Positions 55,874 through 63,369 of a DNA stretch of 64,000 nt are shown here, piece after piece. Every line of letters begins with the position of its first letter. The first letter of the stretch is position 1. The stretch comes from Saccharomonospora sp. CUA-673 (GTDB taxonomy: Bacteria > Actinomycetota > Actinomycetes > Mycobacteriales > Pseudonocardiaceae), in the NCBI RefSeq assembly GCF_001942305.1, contig NZ_MKKE01000033.1, positions 124,001 to 188,000 of the forward strand, given 5' to 3'. The translations under genes were made by a program, and so were the position numbers. The notes beneath the pieces are model-generated. The model had not been told where the DNA came from, did not search any database, and saw only the letters and a program-made list of their open reading frames with translations.

Positions 55874-57031
55874 TCATGGTCGCAGCACCGGTGGGACGGG
55901 CGCGGTGTACGTCGTGCCGTGGGGTGTGGTGACTGTCGTGGTGCTGTGGGTCGGGTTGTGGCTGTGGGTCCAGCGTGGGTGGTGTTTGAGGCGGTGGTGG
56001 TGTCGACAGCGGCTGGTGCCGTTGGTGGCTGACGTCGGTCCGCCATCTGTCCAGGGTTGTTCGTGGTCGAAGTCGGTGTGGGTGGCGGGTCGGTGACACC
56101 ACGGGACGACGCATTCGCGGTCGCGGATGCGGACGAGGTCTCGGATGGTGGTTGAGGGTTTGCGCCGGGTGCGACCGAGGGATGTTGGTGTGCCGGTGGT
56201 CGGATCGCAGAGGACTTTGCGCCAGGTGCTGGCGGGGTTGGTCATGATCTCTCGGGCGATGGGTGCAGGGATGGTGCCGTAGCCGTCGAGGGTGCAGCCG
56301 TCGTCGGTGATGCCGAGTGCGGTGGAGGCCGGCATGTGTAGGGAGACGGTGGCGGCTGTTTCGGGTGCGGTGACGCCGGGATCACGCCCGAGGAGCAGAT
56401 CTGTGGTGACATCAGCCCGCAACTGATCCATCGATCGCGACGATCCGGCCCGCCGCAGGGCCTGAGCCATCCCGTCGACGCGGGCGTAGGCGGCGGAGGC
56501 GACTTCGACGGGCACGTGTGCGGTCAGTCGGGACATGGCGTTCTCACCGTGGATGATTTCGACCTTCCGCCCCTGCCGCGCCGTGCGGGCTCGCGCGGCC
56601 TGCCCCTCAGGATCAACGGAATTCGCAATTCTCCGCGCATGCGCAGCCAAGTTGTCGGGCATGAACGTCGAGGCCGGAGACGACGACAGCTTCTCGGCCA
56701 ACTGGGCATCGACGGCGCGTGCATCGGCGGACGACATCCCGGACGTCACAGCAACAACCCGCGAAGCCCCGTACGAGTCGACCTCCCCACGCGACATCGC
56801 CCCCAACATCCCAGGGTGATCAGAGGTCAGCGTCGAGGCGAGGGCAACTCGCTTCTCGACCTGAGCCCGAGACCCCCGCAACACCGGACGCAACGACTCC
56901 ACCAACCCCGCAGAATCGGACTCAACCGATTCCAACCGAGCCAGCAAAACCGCCTCCCGAGCATCAAGCCGAGCCCGATCGGCACGAACCCGATCAAGCT
57001 CACCAAGAAGAGAAGAAGTCAACGTCGACAC
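55874..57031 (-). CDS. DUF222-HNH endonuclease family protein (13E12-type)
   Basis: A 385-residue protein of the abundant actinobacterial DUF222/HNH family related to REP13E12 proteins. The DUF222 region (residues about 10-280) contains VLRGSRAQVEKRVALASTLT and DQLRADVTTDLLLGRDP. The HNH core is VRIRDRECVVPWCHRPATHTD and RCRHHHRLKHH. Often mobile or multi-copy; activity unproven. The 5' half is markedly AC-rich on the plus strand compared with neighbours. GTG 57031 is chosen as start; codons upstream to 57109 are Trp/Phe/Gly-rich and not protein-like. Confidence 0.85.
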   Translation of the reverse strand: MSTLTSSLLGELDRVRADRARLDAREAVLLARLESVESDSAGLVESLRPVLRGSRAQVEKRVALASTLTSDHPGMLGAMSRGEVDSYGASRVVAVTSGMSSADARAVDAQLAEKLSSSPASTFMPDNLAAHARRIANSVDPEGQAARARTARQGRKVEIIHGENAMSRLTAHVPVEVASAAYARVDGMAQALRRAGSSRSMDQLRADVTTDLLLGRDPGVTAPETAATVSLHMPASTALGITDDGCTLDGYGTIPAPIAREIMTNPASTWRKVLCDPTTGTPTSLGRTRRKPSTTIRDLVRIRDRECVVPWCHRPATHTDFDHEQPWTDGGPTSATNGTSRCRHHHRLKHHPRWTHSHNPTHSTTTVTTPHGTTYTAPVPPVLRP

Positions 57032-57179
57032 CCCTAAATGATACCAAACACCCCACAACAACTCCACCCAAAAGCAACCCGAAAAGCCACCCCAGAAACA
57101 ACCCCACAAAACCGTCCACCCCCGAAGCGAAGCAAGGGCAAACCCGCCACCCCCACCCCCTCAAACACGCACCTCCACC

Positions 57180-57317
57180 GTGTCATCCCGTCGACCTAAA
57201 ACGAAACCATCACGCTGCAGGCAGGGCGCAACCCACCCCAACACCGCAGCCAAACAACACAACCTTGCGCCCTGCCTGCAGCGTGATAAACGAAAAGCGA
57301 GGTCGACGGGATGACAC
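57180..57317. repeat. 138-bp composite inverted repeat
   Basis: Outer arms of 18 bp (57180-57197 and 57300-57317) and inner arms of 23 bp (57209-57231 and 57265-57287) are perfect inverted repeats, with a 33-bp central loop. The 11-12 bp between inner and outer arms do not pair; instead both sides carry AAACGAAA in the same orientation. It could be a MITE-like relic, a regulatory cruciform or a large RNA hairpin. I see no flanking target duplication. Confidence 0.88.
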
Positions 57318-57416
57318 GGAACAGCGACACCAGTCGCCCCACCATCCCGGAGACCTGCCCGCCGGCGAGGCACCCCTCACCCCAAGGACGCAACCCCAAC
57401 AACCCACCCCGAAACC

Positions 57417-57551
57417 CCAACACGGCGTCATGGATTGCCAACACAGTGCCGCGAACTGCCAACACAGCGACGTGAGTTGCCAACACGGCGCCACAGAATG
57501 CTGACACGGCGACGCGAAACTCCGACACGGCGACGCGAACTGCTGACACGG
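57417..57551 (-). repeat. Tandem 21-bp repeat array 2
   Basis: Seven units whose cores start (plus-strand coordinates) at 57417, 57438, 57459, 57480, 57501, 57522 and 57543, exact 21-bp period. Read on the minus strand, that is downstream of pfkA, units open with GTGTCAGCA or GTGTCGGAG in the three copies nearest pfkA and GTGTTGGCA-like in the four distal ones. This is the same core, period and polarity as the array at 15213-15388. Confidence 0.92.
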
Positions 57552-57583
57552 CACCCCGAAATGCACCGCCCTCCTCGCTCCCC

Positions 57584-58609
57584 CTAACCGAAGAACACCT
57601 CGGCTTCGGCCAACCGCTCCTCGGGAACGGTCTTCAACACATCCACCGCGTCGGCGAGGCCGATCCGCTCGACCCCCACCCCGCGCAAGGCGACCATCAC
57701 GTCGAATTCGCCGTCGGCGACGGCGTCGACAGCCTGGAGTCCGAATCGGGTGGCGAGGACGCGGTCGTAGGCGGTGGGTGTTCCGCCGCGTTGCGTGTGG
57801 CCGAGGACGACGGCGCGGGATTCCTTGCCGGTGCGGGTGGCGATCTCGTCGGCGAGCCAGGATCCCACTCCCCCGAGTCGGACGTGTCCGAAGGCGTCCT
57901 TCTCGCCGTTCTGCAGCACTTCGGCGCCGCCCTCGGGCAGGGCTCCCTCGGCGACGACGATGATGGGGGCGTATTCGCGGTGGAAGCGTCGTTCGACCCA
58001 GGTGACGACCTGGTCGACGGAGAATTGTCGTTCGGGCACGAGGATGGCGCTGGCCCCGCCGGCCATGCCGGAGTGCAGTGCGATCCAGCCGGCGTGCCGG
58101 CCCATGACTTCGACGACGAGGGCTCGGTGGTGCGATTCGGCGGTGGTGTGGAGTCGGTCGATGGCTTCGGTGGCGATGTGCACGGCGGTGTCGAAGCCGA
58201 AGGTGTAGTCGGTGGCGCCGAGGTCGTTGTCGATGGTCTTGGGCACGCCGACGACGTCGATGCCCTCCTTGCCGAGCCGGTGTGCCACGCCGAGGGTGTC
58301 CTCGCCGCCGATGGCGATGAGCGCGTCGATGCGTTGTTCGGCGAGTACGGACGCGATGCGTGCGGGGCCGTCGTCGACGGCGTAGGGGTTGGTGCGCGAC
58401 GAGCCGAGGATGGTGCCGCCGCGGGTGAGGATCGGTTCGACGTCGTCGGTGCTCAGGGTGCGCACGTCGCCGGTGAGCGGTCCTTGCCAGCCGTTGCGGA
58501 AGCCGACGACGTCCCATCCGTGTTGGTTCACCCCCTTGAGCACGACGGCGCGGATCACCGCGTTCAGTCCCGGGCAGTCGCCGCCGCCGGTCAGGACACC
58601 CACTCGCAT
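57584..58609 (-). CDS. pfkA: 6-phosphofructokinase, PPi-type signature
   Basis: A 341-residue group III phosphofructokinase. It starts MRVGVLTGGGDCPGLNAVIR. The nucleotide-site residues at the E. coli positions 104 and 124 are Asp (IGGEDTLG) and Lys (VPKTIDND). That combination is established for pyrophosphate-dependent enzymes such as that of Amycolatopsis methanolica, whereas ATP enzymes have Gly at both. So PPi dependence is predicted, not shown. ATG 58609 is chosen. Upstream are two tandem 14-bp repeats; downstream is a 21-bp array. Confidence 0.93.
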   Translation of the reverse strand: MRVGVLTGGGDCPGLNAVIRAVVLKGVNQHGWDVVGFRNGWQGPLTGDVRTLSTDDVEPILTRGGTILGSSRTNPYAVDDGPARIASVLAEQRIDALIAIGGEDTLGVAHRLGKEGIDVVGVPKTIDNDLGATDYTFGFDTAVHIATEAIDRLHTTAESHHRALVVEVMGRHAGWIALHSGMAGGASAILVPERQFSVDQVVTWVERRFHREYAPIIVVAEGALPEGGAEVLQNGEKDAFGHVRLGGVGSWLADEIATRTGKESRAVVLGHTQRGGTPTAYDRVLATRFGLQAVDAVADGEFDVMVALRGVGVERIGLADAVDVLKTVPEERLAEAEVFFG

Positions 58610-58632
58610 CGCTCGCCTGCCTCCACACGTCG

Positions 58633-58674
58633 CTGTGTTTCGAGAGTTGTGTTTCGAGAGTTGTGTTGCCGAAA
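58633..58674. repeat. Tandem 14-bp repeats upstream of pfkA
   Basis: TGTGTTTCGAGAG is repeated at 58634-58646 and 58648-58660 (14-bp period), with a degenerate third copy TTGTGTTGCCGAAA at 58661-58674. They lie 25-65 bp before the pfkA start in the gap shared with the DAHP synthase leader, so they may be an operator. Confidence 0.5.
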
Positions 58675-58777
58675 AGGGCGGCTCGTACGCGTCGACGAGC
58701 TCGTGGCAATGATCTTGCCACGGGACGTGCATCACTGCACCGGTCAAGGAAGGTTAGCCTGTGCTACGGTGCCACTC

Positions 58778-58843
58778 ATGCAGCGTTTCTACTGGTTTAC
58801 GTGGCCGGCCCGGAGTGGGCCGGTCGGCGTGGCCGTGCGCTGA
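58778..58843 (+). CDS. Aromatic-rich leader peptide of DAHP synthase
   Basis: A 21-codon ORF, MQRFYWFTWPARSGPVGVAV then R and TGA. Residues 4-9 are F-Y-W-F-T-W: all three aromatic amino acids in six codons. It lies 73 bp before the DAHP synthase ATG and is followed by hairpins, the layout of a transcription-attenuation leader. AAGGAAGG at 58747-58754 is too distant to be its SD, so it may be leaderless or weakly translated. Confidence 0.72.
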   Translation: MQRFYWFTWPARSGPVGVAVR

Positions 58844-58916
58844 CCATCCCCCACTTCGAGCCGGAAGCCAAGCCGGCTCGGTGGATTCCGGGGCGGCTTG
58901 CGGAAAGGAAGCCCCG
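58805..58916 (+). promoter_or_regulatory. Candidate attenuator of the DAHP synthase gene
   Basis: Hairpin 1 (CCGGCCC 58805-58811 with GGGCCGG 58817-58823) lies inside the leader ORF. Hairpin 2 (CGAGCCGG 58857-58864 with CCGGCTCG 58873-58880) follows its stop. A third possible pairing (GGGGC near 58890 with GCCCC at 58911) would enclose the ribosome-binding site GGAAAGGAAG. Ribosome stalling at the aromatic codons could choose between them. The mechanism, transcriptional or translational, is inferred. Confidence 0.55.
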
Positions 58917-60070
58917 ATGGCCACCCCAACCAGCCCCTCCACGTCGGCGCCGGACGGTGCGACGTCCCGGCGTCCGATGCCGATCCCTCCCTAGCGAGAC
59001 TCGCGGGCGCCGACCTCGACAATCAGCGCATCACGCACGTCAGCCCCCTGATGTCGCCGGCGTTGCTGCGGGCCGAGCACCCCGTGGACGCCGACATCGC
59101 CCGCACCGTGCGCGGCGGCCGCCAGGCGACCGTCGACATCCTCTCCGGCCAGGACGACCGCCTGCTCGTCATGGTCGGCCCGTGCTCGGTGCACGACGCC
59201 GACGCCGCCCTGGACTACGCCCGCAAGCTCGCCGCCCACGCCGAGACGGTGCGCGACGAGCTGCACGTCGTGATGCGCGTGTACTTCGAGAAGCCGCGCA
59301 CGACGCTCGGGTGGAAGGGTCTGATCAACGACCCGGACCTCGACGGCAGCTTCGCCGTCAACAAGGGTCTGCGCATGGCGCGCCAGCTGTTGTTGGACGT
59401 CTCGAGCCTGGGCCTGCCCGTGGGCTGCGAGTTCCTCGACCCCATCACGCCGCAGTACATTTCCGACATCGTGACCTGGGGTTCCATCGGCGCTCGTACC
59501 GCCGCCAGCCAGGTGCACCGTCAGCTCTGCAGCGCGCTGTCCATGCCGGTCGGCATCAAGAACTCCACCGAGGGCGACGTGCAGGTCGCCGTCGACGCCA
59601 CGCGCGCCGCCGGTGCGGGACACGTGTTCCCCGGCATCACCACCGACGGTCTGTCGGCGCTGTTCACGACCGCGGGCAACACCGACTGCCATGTGATCCT
59701 GCGCGGCAGCAGCAGCGGTCCGAACCACGACCCCGCCACGATCTCCGACACGCTCGCGCGGCTGCGCAAGGCGGATCTGCCCGAGCGGGTCGTCGTCGAC
59801 GCGAGCCACGGCAACAGCGGTAAGGACCACGTCCGGCAGGCCGCGGTGCTCCACGAGCTGGCCGGACGGATCGCCGGCGGCGAACCGGGCATCACCGGCG
59901 TGATGATCGAGAGCTTCCTCGCCGAGGGCAGGCAGGACCTGACGCTCGGGCAGGCCGACGAGCTCGACTACGGACGCAGCATCACCGACGCCTGCCTCGG
60001 GTGGGACACCACGGCCGCGCTGCTCGACGAGCTCGCCGCAGGCGTGCGAGCCCGCCGGGCCGCCGCCTGA
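58917..60070 (+). CDS. aroG: 3-deoxy-7-phosphoheptulonate synthase, class I, one frameshift
   Basis: A DAHP synthase of about 384 residues of the AroF/G/H type, first step of the shikimate pathway. Motifs: ITHVSPLMSPALLRAEHP, VMVGPCSVHDADAALDYA, YFEKPRTTLGWKGLINDPD, GCEFLDPITPQYISDI and VVDASHGNSGKDH. GGAAAGGAAG before ATG 58917 sets the start (MATPTSPSTSAPDGATS). The frame then breaks near 58990, before LARLAGADLDNQR, as after loss of one base. The gene follows an aromatic leader peptide. Mycobacteria use a class II enzyme here, so the isozyme differs although neighbours agree. Confidence 0.93.
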
Positions 60071-60089
60071 GGACGGCGCTCGAGGCGGA

Positions 60090-60588
60090 TCAGTTCGCGA
60101 AGCCGTCGCGCCGGCGCACCTCGTCGATGATCTTCCATCGTTCGAGGTTGTGCCGCGCGTCGGCGAGCGCATCGTGGGCGTCGGCGGGCGCTTCGGCAGG
60201 GTGGGCTTGCCGACGTCCTCCCAGCGCTGCCGCAGATCACGGGTGAAGCGGGGCAGTTGACGGGGCAGCTTGGGCATCGGACCCCACAACTGGGCCAGTG
60301 CGACGTGGTCGTAGGCGGCGTACCAGGCCCACAGTTCGATGCCGTCGGACGCTTGCCGAAGAACTCCACGAGGTCCTCGCGGATGCGTTCGCGGCTGCGC
60401 CACGCCGGGTCGGCGGGGCTGGGCAGTTTGTCGAGCACGTGCTCGCGCACCCACCTGCCCGCCTTGTCCGGGTTGAACTGCGTCGAGACGGCGTAGAAGC
60501 TGCGGCCCTGCTCGTCCACGACACCGATCGACACCAGGTCGATGGTCACGCCGTCCTCGATGAATTCGGTGTCGTAGAAGAATCGCAC
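60090..60588 (-). CDS. Poly(A)-specific 3'-5' exoribonuclease (RNase AS-like), two frameshifts
   Basis: About 166 residues equivalent to Rv2179c, a DEDD-type exoribonuclease. Catalytic Asp/Glu are in RFFYDTEFIEDGVTIDLVS. The middle piece is SDGIELWAWYAAYDHVALAQ with WGPMPKLPRQLPRFTRDL, and the C-terminal piece DAHDALADARHNLERW carries the last catalytic Asp residues. Three frames are needed, with one-base losses near 60352 and 60205. The start is GTG 60588. It converges with aroG and lies downstream of plsC, as in mycobacteria. Confidence 0.87.
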
Positions 60589-60635
60589 CGCAGCACAGTA
60601 ACGGTGCCGACCGTCCGGTCCGGACACCGGGCGTC

Positions 60636-61390
60636 TCAGCCCGCCCGGCTCTCCGGCATGCGCGCGACGTCGCCGACACCGGGCGGCTGGGCGGGCGTGG
60701 GCAGCGGCACCGCGCCGGCGAGTTCCTCCTTGGCCTTGGCCGCGTAGACGTCGACGTATTCCTGGCCGGACAGTTCCATCAGGGCGTACATGATCTCGTC
60801 GGTGATCGAGCGTTCGATGAACCGGTCGCCGGCGAGTCCCTCGTAGCGGGAGAAGTCCAGCGGCTCACCGAAGCGGATCTCGAGCCGCCGCGGCCACCAC
60901 ATCTTCGAGCCGATGGGGTTGACCTTGTCGGTGCCGACCATGGCCACGGGGATCACCGGCACCCGCGCCTCGAGCGCGATCCGCGCGACACCGGTCTTGC
61001 CCTTGTACAACCGGCCGTCGGGCGAACGGGTGCCCTCGGGGTAGATGCCCAGCAGCCGTCCCTCGTCGAGCAGCCGCGCTCCGGTCTCCAGCGCGGCCTG
61101 CGCCGCCGAGCGCCGGAGCGGTCGATCGGGAACTGGCCGGACGCGGTGAAGAACCACTTCTGCAGCCGGCCCTTCACCCCGGGCGTGGTGAAGTACTCGC
61201 GTTTGGCGGGGAAGGTGACGCGCCGCGGCACGTACAGCGGCATGAAGAACGAGTCGGCCACGGCCAGGTGGTTGCTCGCGATGATCGCGCCGCCGTCGGC
61301 CGGGATGTTCTCGACCCCGGTGACCTTCGTGGGCCAGAACAACCGCAGCAGCGGTCCGAGGATCACGTACTTCAGCAGCCGGTACACCAC
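60636..61390 (-). CDS. 1-acyl-sn-glycerol-3-phosphate acyltransferase (PlsC-like), one frameshift
   Basis: An acyltransferase of about 251 residues. The H-x4-D motif is ASNHLAVADSFF near residue 40, and the PEGTRSP motif lies in GIYPEGTRSPDGRLYKG. VPVIPVAMVGTDKVNP follows. It acylates lysophosphatidate in phospholipid synthesis, at the membrane. Frames join near 61115 (GQFPIDRSG then SAAQAALETGARLL), loss of one base. GTG 61390 is the start. Order with the RNase AS gene matches Rv2182c-Rv2179c. Confidence 0.9.
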
Positions 61391-61646
61391 CGGGCCACGC
61401 CTCCTTACGTTCTCGGCCGCTCGGCCTCACTGCGTGCAGGTCGATCACACTACGAACACAGCCGGCCGCCGAACAACACGGGTGGGCCAACGACGAACTT
61501 TCTCACAGCCGCGCCCGCGCCGGATACCGGCCGCCGCCCGCACCTCGGCAGCACACCGGATCCCCACACTCGCCCCGCCGGGAAACCGATCCGTGCAACC
61601 ATGGAGGTACTCACCCGTCCGAGGATCAGACCGAAAGGCCCCTGGC

Positions 61647-61868
61647 ATGCCCGTGCCCGCCGGCGCCGAGCCGTTCCGGTACCCCGGGACGACCGGCAGC
61701 ACCGTCGCACCCGTCTTGCACCGGGGCTCCGACGTCGCCACCCTCGGGAACGACGCGCCGGACGACCCTCGACGCGGGACCTGTCGATACAGGGCCGGTC
61801 GACGCGGCGTTCTCGGACGACAGAGCATCGACTCCGTACGTGCGGCCAGGCAGGTGGGGACGAAGTGA
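61647..61868 (+). CDS. Short ORF, possible esterase remnant
   Basis: A 73-residue ORF starting MPVPAGAEPFRYPGTTGS. That start resembles the first residues of a family of alpha/beta-hydrolase esterases, but nothing after it does. GAAAGG at 61629-61634 is suitably spaced, and the TGA overlaps the next GTG start (GTGA), which is how real operon genes join here. It could be a true small gene, a decayed esterase or chance. The stretch 61391-61646 upstream holds nothing I can name. Confidence 0.35.
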   Translation: MPVPAGAEPFRYPGTTGSTVAPVLHRGSDVATLGNDAPDDPRRGTCRYRAGRRGVLGRQSIDSVRAARQVGTK

Positions 61869-62524
61869 GCAGACCAGGCTCCGACGGACCGGAGAACGTC
61901 GACGCGACGTTCGAGGAGATCGTCGCCGACCTTCGGGCGGAGGGTTTCGGCGAGCAGGCGCTCGCCGACAAGGGCTTCGCCGACGACGAGCGGCATCGCG
62001 ACGGCCGATATCGCGACGGCACCGCCGATGGCGGGAGCGACGACTCCTCCGCCGACGACGGCGCCGACCGGGCGGACCGCGGCCGCGGCGGGGTCGGGTT
62101 CGACGACGACCCCGGCGTCGGCAACGCGGGCGGGGTCGACGAGCTGCGCCGTCCGGAGGACGACCGTCCGGAAACCACCGCCCGGGATGCCCAGCCGAAC
62201 GAACCGGGCTGGCGGGACAATCCGATCGCCTGGGACGAGACGATGTTCGGCCCCGCGCCGGGCGATCCGAACGACCCCGAGGACCGCTTCGTCCCGCCCG
62301 AACCGCCGCCGCTGCCCACACCGCGCAAGGGCGCGTTCCTGATCCTGATGCTGTTCGTACTGGGCGTGCTGCTGTTGATCACGCCGTCGCTGCTGGGCAT
62401 GGCGGCGGGCATCGCGACCCCGCTCGGCATGCTGTCACTGGCGGCCGGCCTCGCGCTGCTCCTACTGCGGGTGCGCCAGGGCCCGCCGCCCGGCGCCGAC
62501 CCCAACAACGGCGCCCAGGTGTGA
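61865..62524 (+). CDS. Acidic membrane protein of unknown function
   Basis: A 219-residue protein. Residues 1-140 are acidic, Asp/Gly/Arg-rich and probably disordered (FEEIVADLRAEGFGEQALAD first). A Pro-rich spacer (PPEPPPLPTPRKG) is followed by two membrane helices (AFLILMLFVLGVLLLITPSL; LGMLSLAAGLALLLL) ending in a short basic tail. Unknown function. The GTG at 61865 follows GGTGGGGA. It is convergent with the Nudix gene. Confidence 0.7.
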   Translation: MSRPGSDGPENVDATFEEIVADLRAEGFGEQALADKGFADDERHRDGRYRDGTADGGSDDSSADDGADRADRGRGGVGFDDDPGVGNAGGVDELRRPEDDRPETTARDAQPNEPGWRDNPIAWDETMFGPAPGDPNDPEDRFVPPEPPPLPTPRKGAFLILMLFVLGVLLLITPSLLGMAAGIATPLGMLSLAAGLALLLLRVRQGPPPGADPNNGAQV

Positions 62525-62571
62525 ACACGCAGCGCTGATCAAGCCGGTCTGATCAACCCGGCCGGGCCGGG

Positions 62572-63360
62572 TTACGGGTAGTTCTCGAGCAGGCGGCGCA
62601 ACCGTGCGGGGTCGAGCACCGCGTCGGCGTCCTCGACGGGGTCGGCGCTCACCAGCACGAGATGGTCGCGCGGCCGCTGGGCGCGCAGCGCCCGCACCGA
62701 TGCGGCGAGCTCGGCGGCCCCCGGGTCGGCGGTCAGCTCCACGCGTGGCCACCACGTCCAGTGTTCGGCCCCCGGCAGCCCGTCCAGACCGATGTCGCTG
62801 GCGCGCACGCCCACGCGCGCGAGCCCGTCCAACCGCTCCCGCCCGACAGCGTCCCGACCCATGCCGTCCTGGCCCGTGCCGACGATCAGCACGAGTTCAC
62901 GGTCGAGCTGGGCCCGCAGGTCGGGCCAGGCCGCGGCGAAACCGGCGTGCAGCGGGTATCCGTCGACGTCGGCCGGTGCGACCCACCGCAGCGCCATGCT
63001 CTCGGCGTTGGTGACACGGGGTTCGACCGCTCCGGCCGAGGCCGCCAACGTCGCCAGCACGGTGGTGTAGCGCCAGGTGCCGTGGTCGTCGGCGCGCTGG
63101 GCGAGCACGCGGAACGCCTCGCCGGGAACGGCGGTCTCCTCCTCGGTCTCGCGGGCCGCCGCCTGGGCCGACGTCTCGTCGAACTGGACCGCACCACCGG
63201 GCAGCGCCCACGATCCGCCCTGATGCGTCCAGCCGGCGCGGTGTTGGAGCAGCACGCCGCGGCGGGGGTCGGTCAGCAGCAGTCCGGCCGCGCCGAACAG
63301 ACCCCAGTGCCGTTGACCGCACGCACACGCGACGAACCCGTCGCCGTCACCGACCAGCAT
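62572..63360 (-). CDS. Nudix hydrolase with a long C-terminal extension
   Basis: A 262-residue protein. The Nudix box GGAVQFDETSAQAAARETEEET lies at residues 54-75, preceded by CACGQRHWGLFGAAGLLL with two cysteines. The last 110 residues (LVLIVGTGQDGMGRDAVGRE; WWPRVELTADPGAAELAASV) form a second domain absent from plain Nudix enzymes and seemingly able to bind ligand. Substrate unknown. It lies 9 bp from the ROK gene end on the same strand. Confidence 0.85.
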   Translation of the reverse strand: MLVGDGDGFVACACGQRHWGLFGAAGLLLTDPRRGVLLQHRAGWTHQGGSWALPGGAVQFDETSAQAAARETEEETAVPGEAFRVLAQRADDHGTWRYTTVLATLAASAGAVEPRVTNAESMALRWVAPADVDGYPLHAGFAAAWPDLRAQLDRELVLIVGTGQDGMGRDAVGRERLDGLARVGVRASDIGLDGLPGAEHWTWWPRVELTADPGAAELAASVRALRAQRPRDHLVLVSADPVEDADAVLDPARLRRLLENYP

Positions 63361-63369
63361 CGCCCGAAT

